Source: Clostridium sp. C8-1-8
GTDB taxonomy: Bacteria > Bacillota > Clostridia > Clostridiales > Clostridiaceae
Direction: 5' to 3'
Length of the DNA stretch: 64,000 bases
Assembly: GCF_009928445.1 (NCBI RefSeq)
Contig: NZ_JAABNO010000012.1
Span: 101,043 to 165,042 of the forward strand
The stretch's first letter is position 1. Each line of letters starts with the position of its first letter. Below the pieces are notes generated by a model. It made no database searches and was not told the DNA's origin. It saw only the letters and a list, made by a program, of their open reading frames with translations. Of this stretch, positions 39,047 to 48,573 are shown piece by piece. The translations under genes were made by a program, and so were the position numbers.

Positions 39047-39469
39047 ATTCTCATCCCCTAAGAAATTAATACTTTAATATACTTTAATATACATTCTAAA
39101 TATATTATTTGAGTATCCCCCTCCTTCTAATAAGTATTTATAGAATGTATCTTCAAGTCAAAATTTTAATTAAAGTCTGCAACACGAGATTTGTAGTCAA
39201 GGTAAACATATTTATTACACTTAGTTATTATATATTTACTTTATAAACACATTTTAATATGATCTGATACATATTATACACCACCATTTACCAAATGTAT
39301 ATATTTACCATAAGTTTTTTTATATTTTTCTCTAAAAATACTTATAAGATATTATCAATTCTCTATAGAGTAGAATTTTAATCTGAGTTTATAGTAAAAA
39401 CATCCGATTAATTTTAATCAAAGAAAAAATCACTAACGTTATTTCATTAGTGATTCTTTTACAAAGATT
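39047..39469. other. Intergenic region upstream of the endoglucanase
   Basis: About 420 nt, AT-rich, with a short direct repeat (ACTTTAATAT twice at 39070-39090) near the GH5 start. The GH5 promoter must be here, but none is clear. The flavoprotein terminator lies at its right end. Confidence 0.4.
39429..39456 (-). terminator. Terminator of the flavoprotein gene
   Basis: AATCACTAA (39429-39437) pairs with TTAGTGATT (39448-39456). The - strand continues TTTTTCTTT. It lies 14 nt after the stop. Confidence 0.82.
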
Positions 39470-40423
39470 CTATTTCTCTATTTTTATGGTTGGAAATTTT
39501 AAATCTTTATACTTATTGATTTTTTCTTTTACTATAGCTATATTCTCATCAGTATAGAACCCACCTTGAGTATGTCCTATTTCTCTTAAATGATGCTCTC
39601 TTCCTTCTACAGTTGTTCTATCACGACACAGGCCATCTTCAGCAATAACAAATTTCCACTTTCCAGCTTCAGTCTTTTCTAAATCTCCACCGGCTCCACA
39701 CACTTGGCATTCTACTGGAAAATGAAGTCCATCCCATTGCACCTCTCCTAATACTAAGGCATTGGAATGACAATTAGGGCACCATCCCATATCCTCATCT
39801 CCTAACCATTTCCTCTTATCAGCTGAAGTATTTAGAGACTCCATTATATTTTCCCCAATTTTATGAGCTCTCTCAATCATGTCATCATGTATTAAACATT
39901 GTCTCGGTGCTGGCACACGTTTTGCAAGATACATGTCAATAATTTTGAAATCATTAGTAAAACATGTTGCTTGCATAGCTTCTAAAGCCATAGACTGCCA
40001 AGATCTAGTAGAACCACCAACTGCAATTAATGCTCCTACTCTATCTTTATGTTCAACTGCACCAATAGCTTCTAAGAAAGATGATTCATAACTTAAGTTT
40101 CTATGCATAAATTTCAAGAAAGTAGCAGTTGGCATTAAATCATAGGTCGGTGCTGAGAAAATAACAGCATCTTGATTTAACATGACTTCCATAATAGCTT
40201 TCTTGTCATCCTTCTTATCCAAAGTACATCCAACATGTTTACCATTTGTCATACCATGTGTGCATGCTGTGCAACCTGTACAGTCTACAATATTATAATC
40301 TCTTAAATTAATCATAGTAATTTCTGCACCTTGCTCCTGACAAGCTAACAGTGCTTCTTTTAGTAGAATTTCAGAATTTGAATCTTTTCTTCCAGCAGTA
40401 ACTCCCATCACATTAAAAGCCAT
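39470..40423 (-). CDS. NAD(P)H-dependent FMN-reductase-like iron-sulfur flavoprotein
   Basis: A 317-aa protein with a flavodoxin-like FMN-binding N-terminal domain (about 1-195, GVTAGRKDSNSEILL, SAPTYDLMPTATFLKFMHR). A CTGCTACTHG segment at about 48-57 resembles the cluster-binding cysteines of iron-sulfur flavoproteins. The C-terminal part (215-317) has a zinc-ribbon-like pair, CPNCHSN and CQVCGAG. The role is probably electron transfer or reductive detoxification; substrate unknown. It is transcribed divergently from a PucR-type regulator, which may control it. Confidence 0.82.
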   Translation of the reverse strand: MAFNVMGVTAGRKDSNSEILLKEALLACQEQGAEITMINLRDYNIVDCTGCTACTHGMTNGKHVGCTLDKKDDKKAIMEVMLNQDAVIFSAPTYDLMPTATFLKFMHRNLSYESSFLEAIGAVEHKDRVGALIAVGGSTRSWQSMALEAMQATCFTNDFKIIDMYLAKRVPAPRQCLIHDDMIERAHKIGENIMESLNTSADKRKWLGDEDMGWCPNCHSNALVLGEVQWDGLHFPVECQVCGAGGDLEKTEAGKWKFVIAEDGLCRDRTTVEGREHHLREIGHTQGGFYTDENIAIVKEKINKYKDLKFPTIKIEK

Positions 40424-40785
40424 AATAACCTCTCCTCTTTTCTTTACAAAATTTAAATAGCTTAATATACTACTCTAAAAACTGTTTCCAAAAACTTAAG
40501 CATATTATATCTTCATTGATACTAAAAAAAATATTACATAATTTTTTTTTATTTGATAGACTTATAAAGGCATTCCAGTTCTAGCATTAGAGGTATATTC
40601 AATCTTTATCGCACATATATGATTGTTTTTCAAAAATATTTATTTTTCTGGAACTGGACATCTTTAAGTCATAGCACATTAATATTAACATTCTGCTTCA
40701 GCAGAAACATCCAATAAATTTACGAAAAAAATCTAAAATATCATAGTATTTTTAGAATTTTTTTCATTGAAATGAGGTTTATATT
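40424..40785. other. Divergent regulatory region, flavoprotein / PucR-type regulator
   Basis: About 360 nt. An 8-bp inverted repeat TCCAGTTC (40574-40581) / GAACTGGA (40651-40658), with centres 77 nt apart, lies in the middle and is the only non-AT-rich motif. It could be the binding site of the regulator encoded to the right, possibly by looping. Confidence 0.45.
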
Positions 40786-42336
40786 TTGATTATCTTAAAA
40801 GATTTATTTATTCATTTGGAAAATACGTGTGGCAGTAAAATTTATGGAAGCTTTAATCCTGAGGATAATATTGAAAATATAGATTTTTTTGATATGAGAA
40901 AAGAGGCTTTGGCTAATACTTTATATTTAGCTTATTACACTACTTATCAAAATGAATTGACACTAGAAAACAACCGTAAGCTGTTAATATTATCAAAGGA
41001 CATTCTTGAAAACGCTCAAAACTCCACACTATATTTATTAACAGAAAAAAGTATAGAGGAAATTTACAAACTCTCAATGGAGTTCCTATTGAATCAATAT
41101 AGCTTATACGAAAAAAAGTATACTATTAATAATAGTCTTCATCATTGTGATAATATAAATAAAATTCTTAATGTATCAGAGCAATATATTAATAATCCTA
41201 TTTTTCTCTTAGATACAAGCTATCGCATATTAGGGCAGTCTAATCTTGCTGCCTCATCCAAAGATTCATCCTTAGATAAGCAAGATGGCAAGTGTTATCT
41301 TGTATTAGATACAGTAAAAACTATGAAAAGAGATAAATGTATAGATGATATTTATAACTTAGACAAAGCATTTTTTCATCTTGCAGATAAAAATCTTATT
41401 TTTTGTGGAGTTCGTATTAATAATATTACTGTAGGCTACATATGTGTACTACAAGAATTAAGACCTTTTGTAGAAATGGATTTAGAAATTATAAATGAGT
41501 TATCAAAAACACTATCAATATTCATTGAAAAAAGTGATCAATTTATAAGCAGTTCTGGACTAGAGGAAGAATATTATGTTATAGATATGCTTATTACTAA
41601 CTCTTATTCTATTAATTATTTAGAAGAAAGATTAAATGCTGTTAACTTTAAACTTAAAGCTAACTTTTTGATTATTACAGTGCCTTTCTACAAAAAATAC
41701 GCTGACTATAGACATAACTTTGGATTAAATCAATTAATTCAAAATTGTAAGCTTATATTAGGCAATTGCATAGCCGCATACTATGACAGTAAGATTATTT
41801 TCTTATTGAGCAGTTCTTCAGATACGGTTATCTCTTTAGAGCAAAAAACAAGATTCAAGGATTTACTAAGATTAAACAAATTAAAAGCCGGTATAAGTAT
41901 AGTTTTTAACAATATACACCACATAAAAGATTTCTATAACCAATCAAATTATTGCTTAACACTGTCAGACAGGCTAAATAGTAGCGACAACATGCTGTAT
42001 TTTGAAGACTATATAGAATATTACTTATTTTATAATCTAGAGGAATATAAGAAAGAAGCCATAACACTGAAAACCCTAATTCACCCATTTATAACTAAGC
42101 TGATTGAGCATGATGCCAAAACTAATAGTGAACTCCTAAATACTTTAGAGTGTTATTTAGAAAGTGATAGAAACTCCGCTCTTTCATCAAAAAAACTAAA
42201 TGTTCATCCAAGTACCTTTTTTTATAGGCTTCATAAAATAGAAAACTTACTTAGTTGTACCTTTAGCGACAGTAAGCTCTTATTTAAACTGGAATTATCT
42301 TTAAAAATTAATAAATACATCAACTCTTTAAGATAG
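40786..42336 (+). CDS. PucR/CdaR-type transcriptional regulator
   Basis: A 516-aa regulator. The N-terminal 250 residues are a sensing region without a clear family (an IDDIYNLDKAFFHLADKNLIFCGV segment resembles GAF/PucR inputs). The middle (about 260-400) resembles the CdaR GGDEF-like domain. The C-terminus (about 450-510) is a PucR-type HTH_30: LECYLESDRNSALSSKKL, then NVHPSTFFYRLHKIENLL. The start is TTG at 40786 with TGAGG 9 nt upstream. It is divergent from the flavoprotein gene and likely controls it. Effector unknown. Confidence 0.85.
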   Translation: MIILKDLFIHLENTCGSKIYGSFNPEDNIENIDFFDMRKEALANTLYLAYYTTYQNELTLENNRKLLILSKDILENAQNSTLYLLTEKSIEEIYKLSMEFLLNQYSLYEKKYTINNSLHHCDNINKILNVSEQYINNPIFLLDTSYRILGQSNLAASSKDSSLDKQDGKCYLVLDTVKTMKRDKCIDDIYNLDKAFFHLADKNLIFCGVRINNITVGYICVLQELRPFVEMDLEIINELSKTLSIFIEKSDQFISSSGLEEEYYVIDMLITNSYSINYLEERLNAVNFKLKANFLIITVPFYKKYADYRHNFGLNQLIQNCKLILGNCIAAYYDSKIIFLLSSSSDTVISLEQKTRFKDLLRLNKLKAGISIVFNNIHHIKDFYNQSNYCLTLSDRLNSSDNMLYFEDYIEYYLFYNLEEYKKEAITLKTLIHPFITKLIEHDAKTNSELLNTLECYLESDRNSALSSKKLNVHPSTFFYRLHKIENLLSCTFSDSKLLFKLELSLKINKYINSLR

Positions 42337-42379
42337 TATTACTTTAATTAAAATACATAATTTAATTATCACACAAAAC

Positions 42380-42427
42380 AAATACCATGAATTACAATAA
42401 AACACTTTACCTTAATTCATGGTATTT
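42380..42427. terminator. Bidirectional terminator
   Basis: A perfect 15-bp stem (AAATACCATGAATTA, 42380-42394, with 42413-42427) lies between the convergent regulator and NERD genes. Confidence 0.75.
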
Positions 42428-42457
42428 ATATTTTAATATTTAGTTATGGTCAATGCT

Positions 42458-43045
42458 CTATTGCTGGTTTTTACCATACTCCATGAGCCTAGTATAAATT
42501 TTTTCCTTGTGAATATTGCTTATTACTTCATCATTATATTTCTTTATTTCACTTACTAAGTTTATTGTATACACAACTTTACTCTCAGCTTTCACCTGTA
42601 ATCTTGCATTAGTTGTGAAGTCTATTATTGAAACATATCTTAAATCTCCAAACTCACTAGTAACTCGTTTTAGCCACTGTATATTTTCATAGTTTTCATG
42701 TATAGGATTAGATATTCTTCCCCTTTTTGTAGGAAGTTTTTGCTTCCAACTTCCATCAGCTTCATCCCCAACAATGGTTCCTTTATAGTCATTATCCTTA
42801 ATAACAAAGATTCCATAATTGGATACGACAACATGATCTATATCTATAGCTTTACCTTTTATTTCAAAACTAATATGATTTATCACCTTATACTTTTCTT
42901 CATCTAAACTAGATAAATAAGCTTCTACTGACTTTTCACCAAGTATTCTTTTTATCTTAGGCATAAAAAGATCTAAAATACCTGCTGCCAGTATTAAAAC
43001 AATTAAGTACCAAAACTTAGTTATAAATTCTATTACTGCATTCAT
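42458..43045 (-). CDS. NERD-domain membrane protein
   Basis: A 195-aa protein with one N-terminal membrane segment (about 10-27) and a nuclease-related NERD domain (about 45-145): YKVINHISFEIKGKAIDIDHVVVSNYGIFVIKDNDYKG, then WKQKLPTKRGRISNPIHENYENIQWL. The conserved IDHVVVS and KG pattern is intact. NERD proteins are thought to process or bind DNA, but a direct function is not established here. It is a single gene 112 nt downstream of hypE and reads in the same direction as the hydrogenase operon, so read-through is possible. Confidence 0.85.
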   Translation of the reverse strand: MNAVIEFITKFWYLIVLILAAGILDLFMPKIKRILGEKSVEAYLSSLDEEKYKVINHISFEIKGKAIDIDHVVVSNYGIFVIKDNDYKGTIVGDEADGSWKQKLPTKRGRISNPIHENYENIQWLKRVTSEFGDLRYVSIIDFTTNARLQVKAESKVVYTINLVSEIKKYNDEVISNIHKEKIYTRLMEYGKNQQ

Positions 43046-43156
43046 TTAGGTATACTCTCCCTCTGTAAGTAGCTTTAATAATATATTACCAAATTGTATG
43101 CAATAAATCATCTTATATTGTAAACTATAGAAATCAGAATGAAGGGTACTTCTTTA

Positions 43157-44161
43157 TCAACATATTCTAGGAATGATCTCTGCTTCAGCCATATCCAAAA
43201 TTCTAGTTCCTCTTATATTGGTTTGTAATAGCACCCTCCCATACTTGTCCTTTATAACTTCTCCGATGATAGCAGCTTCTTTTCCTAAAGGGTTATCTCT
43301 AATGATATCCAATACTTTTTCACCATGTTCACTAGCTACTACAACTAAAACTTTCCCTTCATTTGCTATATATAAAGGGTCTAACCCCAGAATTTCACAA
43401 ACTCCACTAACCTCGTCTCTTACTGGAATACAGTACTGATCTAACAATATTCCTAGTTCCCTATTGTTAGTTATCTCATTAAGTACAGTAGCTAGTCCAC
43501 CTCTTGTTATATCCCTCATAAATCTAATTTGTAATTTGCTATTTAATATTTCTTCAACCAAACCATTTAAAGCATTGCAATCACTTTCTATTTCGGTCTG
43601 AAAATTCAAATCTTGTCTCTTACAAAGTATAGCGGTGCCATGATCCCCCATGGTTCCGCTGACGATAATCTTATCACCAACTTCAATATTTGCAATACCT
43701 AAATTCACATCATTTCTTAAGCTACCTACTCCAGTAGTATTAATATATATTTTATCCCCTTTACCTTTTTCAACCACCTTTGTATCTCCCGCAATTATCT
43801 TTACTCCAGCTTCTTTAGCAGCTTCAGCCATAGATATTGCAATCTTCTCTAGCGCATTGATATCAAAGCCTTCTTCTATTATGAATCCTGCAGTTAGATA
43901 TAAGGGGATTGATCCAACTACAGCTAGGTCATTTACTGTTCCACATATTGATAATTTACCTATATCTCCTCCTGGAAAGAATATAGGTTCTATTACATAT
44001 GAATCTGTGGTAATTGCAATTTTCCCATTTATGTTATTTATAATACTAGAGTCTCCTTGTTGATCAAGTATCTCATTGTGAAAGTACTTATAAAAAATGT
44101 TATCTATAAGCTCATGAGTACCTTTTCCCCCACTTCCATGATATAAAGTAATTATATTCAT
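43157..44161 (-). CDS. hypE: Hydrogenase maturation protein HypE
   Basis: A 334-aa protein that dehydrates the carbamoyl group on its own C-terminal cysteine to thiocyanate, giving cyanide ligands for the [NiFe] site. The N-terminal HGSGGKGTHELI ATP-binding motif, GVNVEVGDKIIVSGTMGDHGTAI-like core and the terminal PRIC with free Cys334 are all present. GAGGGGAGA lies before the ATG. It is the last hyp gene, separated from hypD by 133 nt that include a palindromic repeat. Confidence 0.96.
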   Translation of the reverse strand: MNIITLYHGSGGKGTHELIDNIFYKYFHNEILDQQGDSSIINNINGKIAITTDSYVIEPIFFPGGDIGKLSICGTVNDLAVVGSIPLYLTAGFIIEEGFDINALEKIAISMAEAAKEAGVKIIAGDTKVVEKGKGDKIYINTTGVGSLRNDVNLGIANIEVGDKIIVSGTMGDHGTAILCKRQDLNFQTEIESDCNALNGLVEEILNSKLQIRFMRDITRGGLATVLNEITNNRELGILLDQYCIPVRDEVSGVCEILGLDPLYIANEGKVLVVVASEHGEKVLDIIRDNPLGKEAAIIGEVIKDKYGRVLLQTNIRGTRILDMAEAEIIPRIC

Positions 44162-44205
44162 ATATCTCCCCTCTTTTATCTTAGTCTAGTTTTAATACTA
44201 TTACT

Positions 44206-44280
44206 GAGATTAAGTAGTTATGAATTAGCTGATATATGAGCAAGCTCATCTAAGCATCGGATGACTGACCACTTAATTTC
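44206..44280. repeat. 75-bp palindromic element, copy A
   Basis: The ends are imperfect inverted repeats (GAGATTAAGTAGT and ACCACTTAATTTC). A central hairpin ATGAGC-AA-GCTCAT and a side hairpin CATCGGATG lie inside. It shares TTAAGTNGT, ATGAGC, AGCAAGCTCAT and GATGACTGAYCACTTAATTT blocks in the same order with copy B at 56922-57009. It lies in the hypD-hypE gap. It looks like a MITE or a conserved structured RNA. Confidence 0.7.
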
Positions 44281-44294
44281 AACACAGTACTTTA

Positions 44295-45332
44295 TCATAG
44301 CCTAAATTCATTATATTTATAATGTATCCCACAGCTTCCTTCCCTTGAAACCATACACACTCCTATAGGAGTACTTGGAGTACATTGCTTTCCAAAAAAA
44401 CTACAATCTTCTGGAGTTTTATTTCCTCTTAGTATACTTTCGCAAAGGCAGCCTTTTGATAAAGATCTTTCTTCTACTTTTATATTGAACTTCTTTTCTG
44501 CATCAAAGCTTTCATACTCATTTCTTATCTTTAATCCACTATTTTCAATGTTGCCAAGTCCTCTCCAATTGGCAGCGCAACTCTTAAAAACAGTACTAAT
44601 AATTTCTTTAGCCTTCCTGTTTCCATCATACTGTACGAATCTTTTGTAGATATTCTCCATTCTGATTTCTTTCTTTATTATCATATCAATTAATAAAAAT
44701 ATCGCTGATACAACATCCTCCTCTTCAAATCCAGCTATCACTGATGGAAGTTCTAATTGCTCTGGTATAAACTTAAAGGATCTCTCACCTATAATGGTGC
44801 TAACATGTCCTGGACATAAAATCCCATCTAGTCTCAAATCTTCCGAATTTACTAGATGTTTTATGATCTCTGGCATAGTTTTTAATGTGCAAAACACACT
44901 AAAATTTGTTATTCCTTGTATACTAGCTTTATGTATAGCAAGAGCAGTTATTGGAGCCGTGGTTTCAAAACCTATACCAAGAAACACTATTTCCTTCGAT
45001 GGATTGTCTAAGGCTATTTTTAAGGCTTGCAAAGGTGAATATATTACTCTTATGTCCTTGCCTAAAGCTTTTTGAAGCCTTAGGGAACTATAAGTCCCAG
45101 GCACATTGATCATGTCTCCAAAGGTAGTAATTATTACTTCTGTTCTTTGGCTTAGTTCAATAGCTGCATCAATGTATCCTTGAGGAGTAACGCATACTGG
45201 ACATCCTGGTCCAGTAACAAGTTTTACCTTGCTAGGCAGTACACCCTTAATACCACTTTTCATAATAGAGCTAGTATGAGTTCCGCAAATCTCCATTATT
45301 CTAATATCTCTATCAAGGCTTATAGCTTTCAT
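44295..45332 (-). CDS. hypD: Hydrogenase maturation protein HypD
   Basis: A 345-aa scaffold where Fe receives its CN and CO ligands, working with HypC and HypE. Conserved motifs are MEICGTHTSSIMKSGI, the GPGCPVCVTP redox pair, FLGIGFETTAP, and the C-terminal [4Fe-4S] region with CLCESILRG...CSFFGKQC...PIGVCMVS. The ATG overlaps the hypC stop by 4 nt. The gene is full length and all key cysteines are seen. Confidence 0.97.
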   Translation of the reverse strand: MKAISLDRDIRIMEICGTHTSSIMKSGIKGVLPSKVKLVTGPGCPVCVTPQGYIDAAIELSQRTEVIITTFGDMINVPGTYSSLRLQKALGKDIRVIYSPLQALKIALDNPSKEIVFLGIGFETTAPITALAIHKASIQGITNFSVFCTLKTMPEIIKHLVNSEDLRLDGILCPGHVSTIIGERSFKFIPEQLELPSVIAGFEEEDVVSAIFLLIDMIIKKEIRMENIYKRFVQYDGNRKAKEIISTVFKSCAANWRGLGNIENSGLKIRNEYESFDAEKKFNIKVEERSLSKGCLCESILRGNKTPEDCSFFGKQCTPSTPIGVCMVSREGSCGIHYKYNEFRL

Positions 45333-45559
45333 AGCTTTCCTACCTCATCAGAAAGTATTTGTTCAAATAGTAGTTTAGTTTCTTCTGCTTCCTTTCTATC
45401 TAGCTTTTCTATGGCACAACCTGCATGCACAAGCACATAATCTCCCACTGCAACCTCTTCTAAGAGAAATATATTAACCTTCATTTTTACCCCTTTGTAC
45501 AATACCAAGGCTTCTTCCTCATATAGCTCTATAACTTCAAGAGGAACTGCAATACACAT
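45329..45559 (-). CDS. hypC: Hydrogenase maturation chaperone HypC
   Basis: A 76-aa HypC/HupF family chaperone. The essential N-terminal Met-Cys (MCIAVPLEVIEL) is present, followed by the VGDYVLVHAGCAIEKLDRKEAEE segment. It carries the Fe(CN)2CO unit from HypD to the hydrogenase large subunit. It is preceded by hypF at 3 nt and overlaps hypD. Confidence 0.96.
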   Translation of the reverse strand: MCIAVPLEVIELYEEEALVLYKGVKMKVNIFLLEEVAVGDYVLVHAGCAIEKLDRKEAEETKLLFEQILSDEVGKL

Positions 45560-45562
45560 AAA

Positions 45563-47851
45563 TTATTCCATCTCCCTTTCATTTGCTATGACTATCTGTC
45601 CAACTGAAATTCCTCCATCATTGCAAGGAATTTGACTATTTAGATAAACCTGAAAATCATCTCTAATTAACCTTTCATGAACCTCTTCTAGTAATAGCTT
45701 ATTTTGAAATACTCCCCCGCTAAGTGCTACTTGTTTAATACCGTAGTCTTTTGATAAGCTTATGCATATAATCTCTGTAAACTCTGCCACTGTATTATGA
45801 AATTTTCTTGATATTATACCTTTTCTTATATTACCTTTTACATCTTCAATAATGCCTTTAATCATATTATCTGTATTAACCACATAAGCTTCACCTTGTT
45901 TGTCTATATAAAAAGCATAGCCTGCTACATCTGCTTCAGCTTTCGTAATACTACAAGCTACATTCTCCAAAAAAATAGCAGCCTCACCTTCAAAGCTTAT
46001 ATCACCACTAAACCCTAGTATATAGGCAACTGCATCAAAAAGCCTTCCCATGCTTGAAGTCTTAGGGCAATTTATATCTTTCTTAATCATGTCCAAATAG
46101 TTTCTTATATGTAGCTTCTCCTTAGATGTTATATATCTTTGAGGTAGACTTAACAGCTGCTCTTCTGCTTCTGCTTTATAAGTCTTATAAAGATATGCTA
46201 CAGCCATTCTAAGTGGCTCCTTGGTAGCCTTATCCCCTCCTGGCATAGCAACTAAGTTCAAGTGTCCACATCTTTTAAACTCCTTACAATCCGCTATCAG
46301 AAATTCTCCGCCCCAGACAGTGCCATCCTCCCCATAACCAGAACCATCAAAGGCTACACCAATAACTTTTCCTCTAACTTGATTTTCAAAAAGTACACTT
46401 GCAATATGTGCATGATGATGATAGACTCCCATTTTCCTTCCAGGTAGTTTGTCTAAGTATTTATAAAAAGGGTGGTTAGGATGCAAGTCATAAGCTATAA
46501 GTTTAGGTGCCAAGTTATAAATGTCAGTTAACTTTTTCATTGTATCTTCATACCTTGTAAAGGTTTCAGTGTTGTCCATATCTCCTATATATTGACTAAG
46601 TCCAATATGTTCTTCTTTATAAAAACAGAAGCTATTCTTTAGATATGAGCCTAGGCTAATACTTTCTTTAAAACCTAATTTATTATAATAAGTTGGAGCA
46701 TACCCTCTTCCCCTTCTAATAACCCTTTCTTTACCTAAAATAAATCTTATAACTGAATCATCTACAGAATTATATATTTCTCTATCATTAATCAAGTGAT
46801 AATCAGCTACTTTAGATAAATGCTCAATAGCTCCTTTATTAGTATAAATTATAGGAGTGCCATTTATATTGCCACTGGTCATTACAAGAATTTCAACACC
46901 TTCTTGAAATAGAAGATAGTGAAGTGGAGTATATGGCAGCATAACACCTAGTGTATTATTTCCTGGAGCAATAGCTTCTGGAAGGTTATTATGACGTTTG
47001 TCTAGTATAACTATAGGTCTTATGCTACCTTTAAGAGCGTCTTCCTCTTCAGATGATACTTGACAGTAGTTTTTTATAGTTTCAATATCTTTCATCATTA
47101 AAGCAAAAGGTTTGGTTCTTCTATTCTTCCTTTGTCTAAGCTTTAGGATAACTTCTTCATTGCTTCCATCACATACTAGGTTAAAGCCACCTATACCTTT
47201 AACAGATAGAATTTTTCCCTCCTTAATTAACTTTATAGAATTAGATATGACCTCATCTTCATATAGCTGTCCTGTAATAGAATTTATTAATGCTAACTGT
47301 GGTCCACATTCAGGGCAACAGTTTGTCTCTGCATTAAATCTTCTATCCTTAACAGCTGTGTATTCAGAGGCACAAGAACTACAAAGCTCAAAATTGCTCA
47401 TAGTAGTAACTGCTCTTTCATAAGGAATAGCTTCTATCACCGAATATCTTGGGCCACAATCCGTGCAGTTTGTAAATCCATAGCTATATCTACGCTTATC
47501 TTTATTAAACAACTCTTCATAGCATGCATTGCAAGTACCCAAATCTGGTGAAATATATGTAAAGCCATTTGTCTGTGATGTACTTGCCTCTATCTTAAAA
47601 CCTTCATATTTGCATATATTTTTATCTTGCTGTATTATTTCATCTATTCTCGAATTCTTTGGTGCATTATTTTCTAAAGTATATATAAACTTATCAATAG
47701 CTTCTTTACTGCCTTCAACATCAATCAGCAAACCTTCGCTGGTATTTTTAACCTTACCACTTAACTGCTGCGCTTTAGCTACTAGATATACAAAAGGCCT
47801 AAACCCAACTCCCTGTACTAATCCTCTTACCACAATCAATTTTCTTATCAC
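45563..47851 (-). CDS. hypF: Carbamoyltransferase HypF
   Basis: A 762-aa enzyme that makes carbamoyl adenylate from carbamoyl phosphate and passes the carbamoyl to HypE. Domains in order: acylphosphatase (1-90, RGLVQGVGFRPFVY), two zinc fingers (about 105-185, CNACYEELF, CTDCGPRYS, CSSCASEY, CCPECGPQ), YrdC-like (about 200-380, SVKGIGGFNLVCD) and a Kae1-like carbamoyltransferase (about 390-762, HHHAHIASVL, GVAFDGSGYGEDGTVWGGEF). Full length, with all zinc-finger cysteines visible. Confidence 0.97.
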   Translation of the reverse strand: MIRKLIVVRGLVQGVGFRPFVYLVAKAQQLSGKVKNTSEGLLIDVEGSKEAIDKFIYTLENNAPKNSRIDEIIQQDKNICKYEGFKIEASTSQTNGFTYISPDLGTCNACYEELFNKDKRRYSYGFTNCTDCGPRYSVIEAIPYERAVTTMSNFELCSSCASEYTAVKDRRFNAETNCCPECGPQLALINSITGQLYEDEVISNSIKLIKEGKILSVKGIGGFNLVCDGSNEEVILKLRQRKNRRTKPFALMMKDIETIKNYCQVSSEEEDALKGSIRPIVILDKRHNNLPEAIAPGNNTLGVMLPYTPLHYLLFQEGVEILVMTSGNINGTPIIYTNKGAIEHLSKVADYHLINDREIYNSVDDSVIRFILGKERVIRRGRGYAPTYYNKLGFKESISLGSYLKNSFCFYKEEHIGLSQYIGDMDNTETFTRYEDTMKKLTDIYNLAPKLIAYDLHPNHPFYKYLDKLPGRKMGVYHHHAHIASVLFENQVRGKVIGVAFDGSGYGEDGTVWGGEFLIADCKEFKRCGHLNLVAMPGGDKATKEPLRMAVAYLYKTYKAEAEEQLLSLPQRYITSKEKLHIRNYLDMIKKDINCPKTSSMGRLFDAVAYILGFSGDISFEGEAAIFLENVACSITKAEADVAGYAFYIDKQGEAYVVNTDNMIKGIIEDVKGNIRKGIISRKFHNTVAEFTEIICISLSKDYGIKQVALSGGVFQNKLLLEEVHERLIRDDFQVYLNSQIPCNDGGISVGQIVIANEREME

Positions 47852-47880
47852 ACTATCACCTTAGTTTTATAAAACTATTT

Positions 47881-48558
47881 TTAGTAATTATCCTTGTTAT
47901 TAATAAGCTTTATTAAATAAGACGCAAAGTCTTCTACTCCTTCTCCTGTCCTAGAAGAAACTTCAAAAATCTTAGCATTTTTATTTAGTAAATATATATC
48001 TTCACGAAATTCCTCTATATCAAAATCAGTAAAGCTAATAAGGTCAAGCTTATTCAATACCACTATGTCAGAAATCTTAAACATAAAGGGGTATTTTAAC
48101 GGTTTATCATTTCCCTCTGTAACACTAAGTACCGTAATCTTTCTATTTTCACCTAAATCATAAGAAGCAGGACAAACTAGGTTTCCAACATTCTCTATAA
48201 ACATAAGCTTAGGTAACCTTGTTTCAAGTTCATCCATTTTCATTACGTTTACAGCCTCTTCTATCATAGAGGCATCTAAGTGACAAGCTCCACAGGTGTT
48301 TATTTGAACTACATTGATACCTTCTTGCTCTATACGCTCTGCATCCTTGGTTGTATACAAATCTCCTTCTATTACCCCAATAGATGTATTATATTTAATC
48401 AAGCTTAAGGTTTTTTCAAGAAGTGTGGTCTTTCCAGCCCCAGGAGAACCAAAAATATTTATTGCAAATATATTATTAGCTGCAAACCTTCTTCGGTTAT
48501 CTTCTGCGAACTCATCATTAGCTTGAAGAATTCTTTTTTCTATCACTATATTCTTCAT
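47881..48558 (-). CDS. hypB: Nickel-insertion GTPase HypB
   Basis: A 225-aa GTPase that helps put nickel into the hydrogenase large subunit. The P-loop is GSPGAGKTTLLEKT. The metal site is in TCGACHLDASM (Cys/His), and NKLDLISFTDFD follows. It lacks the N-terminal CxxCGC motif and the His-rich stretch of some HypB proteins, so it has no nickel-storage tail. It should dimerise on GTP and work with HypA, which here is shortened. Confidence 0.95.
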   Translation of the reverse strand: MKNIVIEKRILQANDEFAEDNRRRFAANNIFAINIFGSPGAGKTTLLEKTLSLIKYNTSIGVIEGDLYTTKDAERIEQEGINVVQINTCGACHLDASMIEEAVNVMKMDELETRLPKLMFIENVGNLVCPASYDLGENRKITVLSVTEGNDKPLKYPFMFKISDIVVLNKLDLISFTDFDIEEFREDIYLLNKNAKIFEVSSRTGEGVEDFASYLIKLINNKDNY

Positions 48559-48573
48559 AACTCTCTCCCTTAA

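Noticed and set aside
43650..44063. 137-codon + strand frame inside hypE
   Set aside because: Antisense shadow of a complete and conserved HypE gene.
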